Made by a program: the position numbers and the translations under genes
The notes under the pieces: generated by a model
The model's database searches: none
What the model saw: the letters and a program-made list of their open reading frames with translations, nothing else
Told to the model about the DNA's origin: nothing
Assembly: GCA_902612235.1 (NCBI GenBank)
Contig: CACMCJ010000002.1
Coordinates: 62,001-126,000 of the forward strand
DNA: 64,000 nt
Source of the DNA: an uncultured Pelagibacteraceae bacterium
Lineage (GTDB): Bacteria; Pseudomonadota; Alphaproteobacteria; Pelagibacterales; Pelagibacteraceae
Reading direction: 5' to 3'
Shown here: positions 40,449 through 50,687 of the stretch, piece after piece
How positions within the stretch are numbered: position 1 is the stretch's first letter
How the letters are laid out: every line of letters starts with the position of its first letter

Positions 40449-41016
40449 CTTTCACTTTTTCATCAACACCATAAGGTTTAAAATTACCTTTATTCTCAAG
40501 CTTAACTACTTTAGCAGGAATTCCTACCATCGTTGCGTTTTCAGGGACGTCTTTGACGACAACTGCATTTGCTGCAATTCTCGAATTACTTCCAACATTA
40601 ACGGGACCAATTATTTGAGCTCCTGAACCAATAACAACTTTGTTGCCAATTGTTGGATGTCTTTTTTCTTTGCGTTGTTTCTCACTATCTATACTTGGGG
40701 AGCTTCCACCTAAAGTAACTGCGTGATAAATTGTTACATCATCTCCAATCTCAGATGTTTCGCCAATAACAACTCCCATACCATGATCTATAAATAAATT
40801 TTTACCAATCTTAGCCCCTGGGTGTATTTCAATTCCTGTAAAAAATCTTACTGTTTGAGAAATAATTCTTGCAATTAAATCGAACCCTGCCTTGTAAAAG
40901 AAATTAGCAAACGAGTGAAAAAAAACTGCTTTAACCCCAGGATATGTGAGAACAATGCTAACTAATGATTTTGCCGCAGGGTCTCTTTTTTTTATAGATT
41001 CTAAATAATTGATCAT
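40441..41016 (-). CDS. cysE: Serine O-acetyltransferase (start placed at [17 protein letters not shown] rather than the ORF-track start 41073)
   Basis: Hexapeptide repeats [31 protein letters not shown]-terminal KKRDPAAKS typical of short CysE. Confidence 0.9.
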   Translation of the reverse strand: MINYLESIKKRDPAAKSLVSIVLTYPGVKAVFFHSFANFFYKAGFDLIARIISQTVRFFTGIEIHPGAKIGKNLFIDHGMGVVIGETSEIGDDVTIYHAVTLGGSSPSIDSEKQRKEKRHPTIGNKVVIGSGAQIIGPVNVGSNSRIAANAVVVKDVPENATMVGIPAKVVKLENKGNFKPYGVDEKVKDE

Positions 41017-41071
41017 ACTGTGTATATAATGACTACTTGAAAAATTTAAAGAAGAATATATACAGAACGTC

Positions 41072-41464
41072 ATGAGTAATTCATTTCATTTAGCCATACC
41101 TGCTGGAGATTTAAAAAAAGCAGAGGATTTTTACACGAAAATTCTAGGGTGTAAAACTGGAAATAGAGAAGCCGGCAAATGGGTGGATGTTGATTTTTGG
41201 GGAAATGAACTAACATTACACCAAACATCAATGAAGCTTCCTAGAGAAAGACATGATGTAGATATGGGTAAGGTTCCAGTCCCTCATTTTGGCGTTCATT
41301 TAAAAAAAGAAGTTTTCAAAAAAATCAAATCAAACATTGAGGCTAATAACATAAACTATGTAGATAAGCCTTATACAAGGTTTGAGGGAACAAAGTTTGA
41401 GCAAAATACATTTTTTATCGAAGATCCTAATGGAAATGTATTAGAGCTCAAAACATTTGATTAA
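41072..41464 (+). CDS. VOC (glyoxalase/bleomycin resistance) family protein
   Basis: [39 protein letters not shown]. Confidence 0.9.
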   Translation: MSNSFHLAIPAGDLKKAEDFYTKILGCKTGNREAGKWVDVDFWGNELTLHQTSMKLPRERHDVDMGKVPVPHFGVHLKKEVFKKIKSNIEANNINYVDKPYTRFEGTKFEQNTFFIEDPNGNVLELKTFD

Positions 41465-41538
41465 ACCACAACTTTTGCACTATTTACATATCAGATTATC
41501 TTGACGTATCATTCTCATCTATTTAAAAATTAATATCT

Positions 41539-43971
41539 ATGAAATCGAAAACTAAAGTGGTTGTAATTGGTGGAGGCGTAGTTGGTGTAAGCACACTATA
41601 TCACTTAGCCAAAAAAGGTTGGTCTGATGTTGTTTTAGTTGAACGAAAAGAACTTACATCTGGTTCAACATGGCATGCAGCCGGCCTATTACCGCTTTTT
41701 AATATGAGTTATTCAGTTGGTCAACTTCATAGATATGCGGTTCAACTTTATAAATCTTTAGAAAAAGAAACTGGAAAAAATGTAGGCTTTAGTGTCGTGT
41801 CGAATATTCGTTTGGCGCAAACTCAGGATAGAATGGATGAGTATCATCAATATGCCGGCGTAGCTAAAACAATTGGCGTAGATGTAAAATTTTTAAAACC
41901 CGAACAGGTAAAAGAAATTTGGCCCCTGTGTAATACTGAAGGTTTAGTTGGTGCAATTCAACATCCAGAGGATGGATATATACAACCGGCTGATTTAACT
42001 CAAGCAATGGCAACTGGAGCCAGAAATAAAGGGGCAGAAATTTATAGAAACACAACAGTTACAGGAATAAAGCAAACAAAAGACGGTTGGATAGTACAAA
42101 CTGACAAAGGTGAAATTTCTTGTGAACATGTGGTTTCTTGTAGTGGAAACTTTGCAAGGAAAACTGGTCGTATGGTTGGATTAGAAATACCCGTCATGCC
42201 AGTAGAACACCAATACATAGTTACTGAACCACATCCTGAAATTCAAAAAAGAAAAAAAGATGGAAAACCTGAAATGGGAGTTTTAAGAGACAGCGACAAC
42301 TCTTGGTATATGAGAGAAGAGGCAGGAGGATTGTTGTTAGGACCTTACGAAAAGGGAGCGCCTTGTTGTTATGTTGATGGTCCATCTAAAGATAGCGAGT
42401 ATGAATTGTTTCAAGAGGATTTGGATAGATTGGCTCCACATATAGAGGGAGCAATAAAAAGAGTGCCAGCATTTGGAGAAGTTGGTGTGAAGAAAGTTTA
42501 TAATGGAGCAATAGCTTACACACCTGATGGAAATCCAATCGTCGGGCCTGCTTGGGGTTTAAAAAACTTTTGGATAAATGAAGGACACAGTTTTGGAATT
42601 ACAGCAGCAGGTGGCGCAGGATGGCAATTAGCTGAATGGATAATAGATGGAGAACCAACAATAGATATGTTGGGTGTAGAACCAAGAAGATACGGTGCAT
42701 ACGTTACAAAATCTTATCTTAAAGCTAAAAATGAGGAAGCTTACGCAAATGTGTTTACTGTTCACTACCCAGATGAAGAGCGTGAAGCTGGTCGACCATT
42801 AAGACAAGCGCCTTGTTATGATAGATTAAAAAAACTTGGAGCTGTTTTTGGTCAAAAATTTGGATGGGAAAGAGCAAACTTTTTTGCAGAAAAAGGAGAG
42901 AAACAAGAAGATGACTGGTCATTTAGAAGATCTAAATGGTTTAAAAATGTTGAGCGTGAATGTAAAAATGTTAAAGAAAATGTCGGACTGCTAGACATGA
43001 CAGCATTTGGAAAATGTAGAATCAAAGGTCCTGGAGCTGAAGAGTTTTTAGACAAATTAGTTGCTAATAAATTACCAAAAAAAATAGGAAGAATTAATCT
43101 TTGTCACGCATTAAATACAAAAGGTGGGGTTCATTCAGAGTTTACCATAATGAGAGAAGCTGAAGATAGTTTTTATTTAGTTTCTGCTGGCGCATATCAA
43201 AGACTTGATCATGATTGGATACATAAATGGATGCCAGATGATGGTACTGTTCAATATGAAAATTTAACAAACAGCATGGGAGTATTAGTGGTAACCGGCC
43301 CTAAAGCAAGACAGTTAATGCAAAAGGTTTCAAGATCAGATTTTTCTAATGAGAGATTTAAATGGTTAAGTGCTCAAAATATTAATATTGGATTAGCGCC
43401 TTGTAATGCTATGAGAGTAAACTTTGTAGGTGAATTAGGATGGGAGTTGCATCACCCAATTGAGTATCAAAATCATATTTTCGATCAACTGATCGAGGCC
43501 GGAAAAGAGTTCGGTATTAAGCCTTATGGTATAAGAGCTATGAATAGTTTGAGAGTTGAGAAATCCTACAAACTAGTGGGTACAGAATTATCAATTGAAT
43601 ATTCTCCTTATGAGTCTGGTTTAGATAGATTTATTCATCCTAATAAGGGAGATTTTATAGGTCGTGCGGCATTAGACAAATGGAGAGCAAAAGGCTTTTC
43701 AAATAAATTGGTAACTATGGAGATACATGGTGTTACAGATGCCGATGTTTTAGGAAATAATCCAATTTACGATAATGGATCAGTAGTTGGAAGAGCTACA
43801 GGTGGTGATTTTGGATTTAGATTAAATAAATCGATAGCTTTAGGAATGGTTAAGCCTGAGCTAGCAAAAGTAGGAAAAAAATTAAAAATTGATATTCTTG
43901 GTAAAATGCATGAGGCTTCTATAGTAGAAGACTCTCCTTACGATGCCGAAAATAAATTACTCAGAGCCTAA
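41539..43971 (+). CDS. Dimethylglycine/sarcosine dehydrogenase-like FAD oxidoreductase fused to a GcvT-like folate domain
   Basis: [45 protein letters not shown]-terminal aminomethyltransferase domain; adjacent ETF genes. Confidence 0.9.
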   Translation: MKSKTKVVVIGGGVVGVSTLYHLAKKGWSDVVLVERKELTSGSTWHAAGLLPLFNMSYSVGQLHRYAVQLYKSLEKETGKNVGFSVVSNIRLAQTQDRMDEYHQYAGVAKTIGVDVKFLKPEQVKEIWPLCNTEGLVGAIQHPEDGYIQPADLTQAMATGARNKGAEIYRNTTVTGIKQTKDGWIVQTDKGEISCEHVVSCSGNFARKTGRMVGLEIPVMPVEHQYIVTEPHPEIQKRKKDGKPEMGVLRDSDNSWYMREEAGGLLLGPYEKGAPCCYVDGPSKDSEYELFQEDLDRLAPHIEGAIKRVPAFGEVGVKKVYNGAIAYTPDGNPIVGPAWGLKNFWINEGHSFGITAAGGAGWQLAEWIIDGEPTIDMLGVEPRRYGAYVTKSYLKAKNEEAYANVFTVHYPDEEREAGRPLRQAPCYDRLKKLGAVFGQKFGWERANFFAEKGEKQEDDWSFRRSKWFKNVERECKNVKENVGLLDMTAFGKCRIKGPGAEEFLDKLVANKLPKKIGRINLCHALNTKGGVHSEFTIMREAEDSFYLVSAGAYQRLDHDWIHKWMPDDGTVQYENLTNSMGVLVVTGPKARQLMQKVSRSDFSNERFKWLSAQNINIGLAPCNAMRVNFVGELGWELHHPIEYQNHIFDQLIEAGKEFGIKPYGIRAMNSLRVEKSYKLVGTELSIEYSPYESGLDRFIHPNKGDFIGRAALDKWRAKGFSNKLVTMEIHGVTDADVLGNNPIYDNGSVVGRATGGDFGFRLNKSIALGMVKPELAKVGKKLKIDILGKMHEASIVEDSPYDAENKLLRA

Positions 43972-44720
43972 TGAAAATCTTAGTAGCAGTTAAAAGAGTT
44001 ATTGATTACAACGTTCAAATTAGAGTTAAAGAGGACGGCTCTGGTGTCCATACAGATAATGTAAAAATGTCAACTAATCCACCCGATGATAATGCTGTGG
44101 AAGAGTCGGTAAAACTTAAAGAGTCCGGCAAAGTAAAAGAAGTTGTGGCTATTTCAATTGGTGAAGATAAAGCACAAGAAACAATAAGAAAAGCCCTAGC
44201 AGTTGGTGCTGATAAAGGAATTCATGTTAAAGCTGATAACTACATAGAGCCTTTAGGGATAGCAAAAATATTAAAAAAAATTGTAGAAAAAGAAAAACCG
44301 GACATGGTTTTTTTGGGTAAACAAGCTATTGATGATGATTGTAATCAAACTGGTCAAATGTTAGCTGCAATGCTTAATTGGCCTCAAGCTACTTTTACTT
44401 CTAAAGTAAATTTAAAAGATAAGTCTGTTGAGATAGTTAGAGAAATTGATGAAGGATTAGAAACAATTGAGGTGAATTTACCAGCTGTAGTTTCTTGTGA
44501 TTTAAGATTAAACGAACCAAGGTTTGCATCCTTACCGAATATCATGAAAGCAAAAAAGAAACCAATGGAACAAATAAATGCTAAAGATTTAAGAGTAGAT
44601 CTTACAAATAGAATTCAGCAAATAAAAGTCGAAGAACCACCTAAAAGAAAAGCAGGAATTAAAGTTGCAAACGTTGCTGAGTTAGTAAGTAAACTTAAAA
44701 ATGAGGCTAAGGTATTATAA
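43971..44720 (+). CDS. etfB: Electron transfer flavoprotein beta subunit
   Basis: [42 protein letters not shown]. Confidence 0.96.
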   Translation: MKILVAVKRVIDYNVQIRVKEDGSGVHTDNVKMSTNPPDDNAVEESVKLKESGKVKEVVAISIGEDKAQETIRKALAVGADKGIHVKADNYIEPLGIAKILKKIVEKEKPDMVFLGKQAIDDDCNQTGQMLAAMLNWPQATFTSKVNLKDKSVEIVREIDEGLETIEVNLPAVVSCDLRLNEPRFASLPNIMKAKKKPMEQINAKDLRVDLTNRIQQIKVEEPPKRKAGIKVANVAELVSKLKNEAKVL

Positions 44721-45673
44721 TGTCAGTATTATTAATTGCAGAACATGATAATTCAAAATTAAAACCATTTACTCTAAATGCTATTACAGCAGCATCGAAA
44801 ATTGATAGTGATGTTCATGTTTTAGTAGCTGGAGCAAATTGTGAAAATGTTACAAAAGAAGTGGCGAGTGTTCCGCTTGTTAAAAAAGTTTTATGGTGTG
44901 ACTCGCCAAATTATCAAAATTATTTACCTGAAAATTTAGCACCTTTAGTAACAAAGACTGCTGAAAAATATGATCACATTGTAGCATCTGCAAATACATT
45001 TGGAAAAAATTTTATGCCAAGAGTAGCTGCTGCGTTAGATATTTCACAAGTAAGTGATATCATTAAAGTATCAAGTCCTGATACTTTTATTAGACCTATT
45101 TATGCTGGGAATGCTTTTGCTACAGTTAAAAGCAATGACAAAAAGAAGTGCGTAACAATAAGACCAACTTCTTTTGACCCTGCTGAAAAAAATGGCGGCT
45201 CTGCGCAAGTTGAAAAAATTGAAGCTGTTGATGTGCCAAATACATCAAAATTTATTAAAAGAGAGGAAACAAAATCTGAAAGACCTGAACTTGGTACAGC
45301 AAGAATAGTTGTGTCAGGTGGCAGAGGTTTAGAAAGTGGAGAAAATTTTAAATTGATTACAGATATCGCTGATAAGCTCAACGCTGCTGTTGGTGCATCA
45401 CGAGCGGCTGTCGATGCAGGTTACATAAGTAATGATCATCAAGTTGGGCAAACAGGTAAAGTTGTAGTGCCTGACTTATATATAGCTGTGGGAATCTCTG
45501 GAGCAATTCAACACTTAGCTGGAATGAAAGAGAGTAAAATAATTGTCGCAATTAACAAAGATGGAGAAGCTCCAATTTTTAGTGTTGCAGATTATGGATT
45601 AGAAGCAGATTTATTTAAAGCTCTTCCTGAGTTTTTAGCAGAGTTGAACAAACTGAATACTATCCAAAAATAA
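44720..45673 (+). CDS. etfA: Electron transfer flavoprotein alpha subunit
   Basis: [62 protein letters not shown]. Confidence 0.96.
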   Translation: MSVLLIAEHDNSKLKPFTLNAITAASKIDSDVHVLVAGANCENVTKEVASVPLVKKVLWCDSPNYQNYLPENLAPLVTKTAEKYDHIVASANTFGKNFMPRVAAALDISQVSDIIKVSSPDTFIRPIYAGNAFATVKSNDKKKCVTIRPTSFDPAEKNGGSAQVEKIEAVDVPNTSKFIKREETKSERPELGTARIVVSGGRGLESGENFKLITDIADKLNAAVGASRAAVDAGYISNDHQVGQTGKVVVPDLYIAVGISGAIQHLAGMKESKIIVAINKDGEAPIFSVADYGLEADLFKALPEFLAELNKLNTIQK

Positions 45674-45694
45674 TTAGTTTGATATAGTCTTTTC

Positions 45695-47302
45695 ATGGCA
45701 AGAGAAGCAATGGAATATGATGTGGTTATCGTTGGTGCAGGACCAGCAGGATTAACCACTGCAATCAAACTTAAACAACTCGACGCGAATTTAAGTGTTT
45801 GCATACTTGAAAAAGGTTCTGAAGTTGGAGCTCATATTTTAAGTGGAAATGTATTTGAAACTAAGGCTCTTGATGAACTAATTCCCAATTGGAAAAATGA
45901 AAATGCTCCAATTAAAACAAAAGTATCTAAGGAAAAGTTTCTATTTTTAGGTAAAAAATCATCTTTAAGTTGGCCAACTTGGCTTTTGCCAGCAGTACAA
46001 AAAAATCATAAAAATTATATAATAAGTCTTGCAAATTTATGTCGTTGGTTGGCAGAACAGGCTGAAAAATTGGGTGTAGAAATTTTTCCAGGTTTTCCAG
46101 CAAGTGAGGTTCTTTATAACGATGATGGATCTGTAAAAGGTGTGGCTACATTAGATATGGGCTTAGACAAAGAGGGTAATAAAAAAGATACCTATCAAGA
46201 AGGTATGGAATTACACGCTAAAGTTACAGTTTTCTCAGAGGGATGCAGAGGACATTTGGGAAAACAATTAATAAAAAAATTTAATTTAGATGAAGGTAAA
46301 AATCCACAGCAATACGGTATTGGACTTAAAGAAATTTGGGAAGTTAGTGAACAACAACATCAAAAAGGTTTAGTTATGCATACAGCAGGCTGGCCATTAG
46401 ATAGCAAAACTTACGGTGGTAGTTTTATTTATCACGCAGAAAATAGACAAATATATTTAGGTTATGTAATAGGTTTAGACTACCAAAATCCTTATCTTTC
46501 TCCTTTTGATGAGTTTCAAAGATTTAAAACTCACCCGGCTATAAGAAAAATGTTTGAGGGTGGTAAAAGAATTTCTTTCGGTGCAAGAGCTTTGATTGAA
46601 GGTGGAATTCAAAGTTTACCTAAAATGTATATGCCTGGAGCATTGTTAATAGGTTGTGATGCTGGAACTTTAAATATGCCAAAAATAAAAGGCTCCCACA
46701 CTGCCATGAAAAGTGGGATAGTTGCTGCAGAAGCGATTGTAGAAAGCATCAAAAATAAAGCTGATCTTTCAATTTATGAAAAAAAATTTAAAGACAGCTG
46801 GGCATATAAAGAATTACATGCAGCTAGAAATGTTAAACCAAGTTTTAGTTGGGGATTGATATTGGGCATAATTTTTACAGGCATTGATCAAATTTTATTT
46901 AAAGGAAAATTGCCATTCACTTTAAAACATAAACATGCAGACCATGAGTCTTTAAAACCTGCAAGTCAAATGCCTAAAATAGAATACCCAAAACCAGATG
47001 GTAAGCTTACATTTGACAAAACAAGCTCTGTATATTTGACAGGAACTAACCATACTGAAAATCAACCTGTCCATTTAAGGTTAAAAGATCCAGGTTTGCC
47101 TATTAGTTACACGCTTAAAGAGTACGATGAGCCAGCCCAAAGATATTGTCCAGTAGGGGTTTATGAGATTCAAAAGGAAAAATTCGTTATAAACTCTCAA
47201 AATTGTATTCACTGTAAAACTTGTGATATCAAAGAACCTTCCCAGAATATTACCTGGGTTTGCCCTGAGGGTGGTGGCGGTCCTAAGTATGGCAATATGT
47301 AA
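45695..47302 (+). CDS. Electron transfer flavoprotein-ubiquinone oxidoreductase
   Basis: VVIVGAGPAGLTTAIKLKQL; C-terminal 4Fe-4S region CIHCKTCDIKEPSQNITWVCPEGGGGPKY. Confidence 0.96.
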   Translation: MAREAMEYDVVIVGAGPAGLTTAIKLKQLDANLSVCILEKGSEVGAHILSGNVFETKALDELIPNWKNENAPIKTKVSKEKFLFLGKKSSLSWPTWLLPAVQKNHKNYIISLANLCRWLAEQAEKLGVEIFPGFPASEVLYNDDGSVKGVATLDMGLDKEGNKKDTYQEGMELHAKVTVFSEGCRGHLGKQLIKKFNLDEGKNPQQYGIGLKEIWEVSEQQHQKGLVMHTAGWPLDSKTYGGSFIYHAENRQIYLGYVIGLDYQNPYLSPFDEFQRFKTHPAIRKMFEGGKRISFGARALIEGGIQSLPKMYMPGALLIGCDAGTLNMPKIKGSHTAMKSGIVAAEAIVESIKNKADLSIYEKKFKDSWAYKELHAARNVKPSFSWGLILGIIFTGIDQILFKGKLPFTLKHKHADHESLKPASQMPKIEYPKPDGKLTFDKTSSVYLTGTNHTENQPVHLRLKDPGLPISYTLKEYDEPAQRYCPVGVYEIQKEKFVINSQNCIHCKTCDIKEPSQNITWVCPEGGGGPKYGNM

Positions 47303-47348
47303 AAAGCCTATTGCTTTTGTCTCCAGGAAAGCATAATGGCTTTCCACA

Positions 47349-48671
47349 ATGTATAAAATTATAAAAAATTCTTGGGCTCTCTTTACCGGATTTAGTATCA
47401 TTATTATTTCACATGGATTTCAAGGAAATCTCTTAGGTATTAGGTCAGTAATAGAAGATTTTAATTTTATCGCCACAGGAACAATGATGTCAGGTTATTT
47501 TATAGGTTTTTTTGTGGGCGCTAATGTAATTCCAAAACTTGTAACTAAAGTTGGACATATAAGAGTTTTTGCAGCCTTTGCTTCCATGGCATCTTTAAGC
47601 TCTTTAGTCCATGTTGTTTTTGTCGATCCAGTAGTTTGGGTTTTAGCAAGATTTTTAACAGGTTTTAGTATGATTGGTATTTTTGTAATAGTTGAAAGTT
47701 GGTTAAACGACAGAGCTAATAATAAGACACGTGGAAAAGTATTGTCCTTGTACATGTTAATAACATATGTGGGTATGGCTTTAGGAAATTTATTATTAAA
47801 TATTAGTTCTCCTAAAAATTATGAACCTTTCATTTTAATTTCTTTATTATTTTCAATCGCATTGGTCCCTATACTTTTAACAAAAAGAAAGCCCCCAAAA
47901 TTTAAAAAAACTAGTTCAATAAACATCAAAGAACTTTTTAAAATTTCTCCCTTTGGAACAATCTCAATGTTTTGTACTGGATTTATTTTCGCGCCAATAT
48001 TTACTCTTTTATCAGTTTACGCAGTAACAATGAAATTATCAATTTTTGAAACTTCTCTTTTGCTTGTAGGGGTAATGTTAGCTGGAGCTTTATTTCAATG
48101 GCCTATTGGATCAATATCTGACAAATATGATAGAAGAATAATTATTATTGTTTCTTCTTTGGCAGCTTGTTTTTTTTCTATTATGGCAATTTTTGTATCT
48201 GGTACAGGAGCTTCATTGCCGAATTTATTTTTGGAAACAACGGTAAGTTTTAACTACTTTTCTACGGTTATGGATAAAACCAAATTATTTTTATTTATAA
48301 TATTATTAGCTGGTGTCACTCTTCCACTTTTTTCACTTAATCTTGCTTTAGTTAATGATCAAATTCCTAAGGAAAAGTTCGTCGCTGCAGGAGGTGGTTT
48401 AAATATAATTTTTGGACTTGGGGCTATAGCGGGACCGATTATTTGTTCTTCATTTATGAAAATTCTTGGGCCTAATGGATTCTTTGTTCATTTAATAATT
48501 TTTTTAATTGCAATTATAGCATTTGGCTTTTACAGACTAAGTCAAAGACAACATGAAGAAAATCCAGAGTCTACTTTTACTCCACTTCCTACAAGTATTA
48601 CTCCCTTAGGAATTGAGTTAGACCCTGATACTGGTGTAGATTTATCTAATACATCGAATGATAAAAAATAG
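47349..48671 (+). CDS. MFS transporter
   Basis: 12-TM-like 440 aa; ESWLNDRANNKTRGKVLSLYM, SDKYDRR motifs. Confidence 0.85.
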   Translation: MYKIIKNSWALFTGFSIIIISHGFQGNLLGIRSVIEDFNFIATGTMMSGYFIGFFVGANVIPKLVTKVGHIRVFAAFASMASLSSLVHVVFVDPVVWVLARFLTGFSMIGIFVIVESWLNDRANNKTRGKVLSLYMLITYVGMALGNLLLNISSPKNYEPFILISLLFSIALVPILLTKRKPPKFKKTSSINIKELFKISPFGTISMFCTGFIFAPIFTLLSVYAVTMKLSIFETSLLLVGVMLAGALFQWPIGSISDKYDRRIIIIVSSLAACFFSIMAIFVSGTGASLPNLFLETTVSFNYFSTVMDKTKLFLFIILLAGVTLPLFSLNLALVNDQIPKEKFVAAGGGLNIIFGLGAIAGPIICSSFMKILGPNGFFVHLIIFLIAIIAFGFYRLSQRQHEENPESTFTPLPTSITPLGIELDPDTGVDLSNTSNDKK

Positions 48672-49545
48672 TTCAGCAATAATAATTGTGTTAATTGCCG
48701 GATTACTTTGGTCATTTGGTCCACTTGTAGTTAGAAATATAGATAATGCTGAACAGATACCTTGGCAGTATCTTTTTTTTAGAGGATCAGTAATATTTCT
48801 AGTTCTAAATATTTACCTTTTTCTTGTAGAGGGATCACGATTTACAAAAAATTATTACAAAATAGGTTTGTCAGGATTTATTGGTGGTATAAGTCTTGGT
48901 GTTGCAAATATTACTTTTATTTTATCATTAACATCAACTACAGCAGCAGTTACTATGCTTAGTATAGCCGCGATGCCTTTTATGGCTGCATTAATTGCAT
49001 ATTTTTTTTTAAAAGAAAAAATTTCTAGAACCACTTTATTTTCAATTATTATAGCTGCTCTTGGAATAATCTTCATTTCGCTCGATGCCAAAGGTGAAAA
49101 ATCACTATTTGGTTTAGTAAATGGATTATTATCAGGTTTAGGATTTGCAGGATTTACAGTTTCACTGAGGTGGCGAAAAGAAACACCGAAATTTACAACG
49201 GTAGCAGTTGCAGGAATTTTCTGTGCGCTATTTTCTGTTATTGTTTTATTTTTTTCTGAAAAAGATCTACTTATCTCAATTAAGAATACTTCATTATCAA
49301 CATTGCATGGTTTCTTAGTATGCACGGGTATTATTTTATACGCATCTAAATCGAAATTTTTACCTGCAGCGGACCTAACATTGCTTTCTTTAACTGAGGT
49401 CTTGGGTGGTATATTTTGGGTTTGGATACCAATTTTTGGAATTAATGAAGTGCCTAATTTCAATACTATAATTGGAGGTATTATTATAACTATTGCGATT
49501 ATCTTTTACGGGTATAATGCCAAAAGTAAATTAGTAAAATATTAA
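48658..49545 (+). CDS. EamA/DMT-family transporter
   Basis: LLWSFGPLVVRNID, SLTEVLGGIFWVWIP; 10-TM-like. Confidence 0.87.
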   Translation: MIKNSSAIIIVLIAGLLWSFGPLVVRNIDNAEQIPWQYLFFRGSVIFLVLNIYLFLVEGSRFTKNYYKIGLSGFIGGISLGVANITFILSLTSTTAAVTMLSIAAMPFMAALIAYFFLKEKISRTTLFSIIIAALGIIFISLDAKGEKSLFGLVNGLLSGLGFAGFTVSLRWRKETPKFTTVAVAGIFCALFSVIVLFFSEKDLLISIKNTSLSTLHGFLVCTGIILYASKSKFLPAADLTLLSLTEVLGGIFWVWIPIFGINEVPNFNTIIGGIIITIAIIFYGYNAKSKLVKY

Positions 49546-50166
49546 CTAAATTAAAGTTAGTTTCATAAAGGTTTCATAAATAACATAAACTACTATCACG
49601 GACATAAACGTAATTATAAAAAGATTTATATATTTCCATGTTTTTGTTTTTTTTATCAGCTTTGCAAAAATACTAGACATGTAACCTAATAAATAAAAAA
49701 AAATTATTGATGTTAGAGAAGCGCCTGAGGCAAAAATAAGTTTATCAGATATTGAAAAGTTTTTAGATAAATTGCCCAAAATAAAAACTGTATCAGAGTA
49801 AACATGAGGGTTGAGATAAGTAAATCCTAAAGTTTTTATTATTACTTCTTTAAATCTTTTAGATTTTTTTTTATCTTCGATTTTAAAGCTTTTATTAAAA
49901 TCAACCACTTTATTTTTAACAAAATTTATTAAAAATAATACTAAAAGGACATTTAAAATTACTTCTAATTCTAAAGGTATGGAGTCAAAAATAGAATATA
50001 CAAAAACCCCAAAAAAAATCAAAAAAATATCTGACACCGCACATATTGATGTAACGATAAATATAAAATTTTTTTTTAGACCTTGTTCAATTACAAAAAG
50101 ATTTTGAGGTCCAATAGCTAATATTAAACTTGCACTCGTTAACAAACCAAGAATGAAATTTTCCAT
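49546..50166 (-). CDS. LysE/ArgO family amino acid exporter
   Basis: LILAIGPQNLFVIEQGLKKN motif. Confidence 0.87.
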   Translation of the reverse strand: MENFILGLLTSASLILAIGPQNLFVIEQGLKKNFIFIVTSICAVSDIFLIFFGVFVYSIFDSIPLELEVILNVLLVLFLINFVKNKVVDFNKSFKIEDKKKSKRFKEVIIKTLGFTYLNPHVYSDTVFILGNLSKNFSISDKLIFASGASLTSIIFFYLLGYMSSIFAKLIKKTKTWKYINLFIITFMSVIVVYVIYETFMKLTLI

Positions 50167-50687
50167 TAGAGACTGGCAATATCTTTTAGACGCTCTATAA
50201 AATAACTTTCAAAAGACCTATTGCATGTAATAATATATTTATCTTTCAAATTGAAAATTGAACACTCAATTCTGGCAATTAGTGTCTGAGCCATTGAATT
50301 AAGTGGAAATTTTTTTGGACGTAAATCAAATTGAGTTAATTTATTCAAAAACTGGTCTTTATTTTTTCCAATTACCTCAAAATAAACTTGGCCGTAGGAA
50401 TAATCTGTTGCGAGGATTTCATCTACTTTATTTAGTTTGGAAATATTTATTAAAATATTATTATATTCTTGTTTCTCCAAATATAACAAATTCCACTGAT
50501 CAAATGAACTTTTGGCAAATAAATATTTATCAGTATTTGTTACTTCAAGATTTTTTGAGGGTGGTGATACTGATAAATTTTCTTTAATTATTTTATTAAA
50601 ATTTTCCCTGCCATCTCCCCTGATTAATATTTGCTGAAAATTTTTTTGATAAATATCTAAACCATCGAGAGTCACTACTTTATTCAT
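50166..50687 (-). CDS. soxG: Sarcosine oxidase gamma subunit
   Basis: Position after soxA; SSFDQWNLL and weak SoxG similarity. Confidence 0.75.
   Translation of the reverse strand: MNKVVTLDGLDIYQKNFQQILIRGDGRENFNKIIKENLSVSPPSKNLEVTNTDKYLFAKSSFDQWNLLYLEKQEYNNILINISKLNKVDEILATDYSYGQVYFEVIGKNKDQFLNKLTQFDLRPKKFPLNSMAQTLIARIECSIFNLKDKYIITCNRSFESYFIERLKDIASL

Noticed and set aside
41501-41530. Promoter TTGACG ... TTTAAA before the dimethylglycine dehydrogenase-like gene
   Set aside because: Weak -10 match in AT-rich DNA; not distinguishable from background without TSS data.
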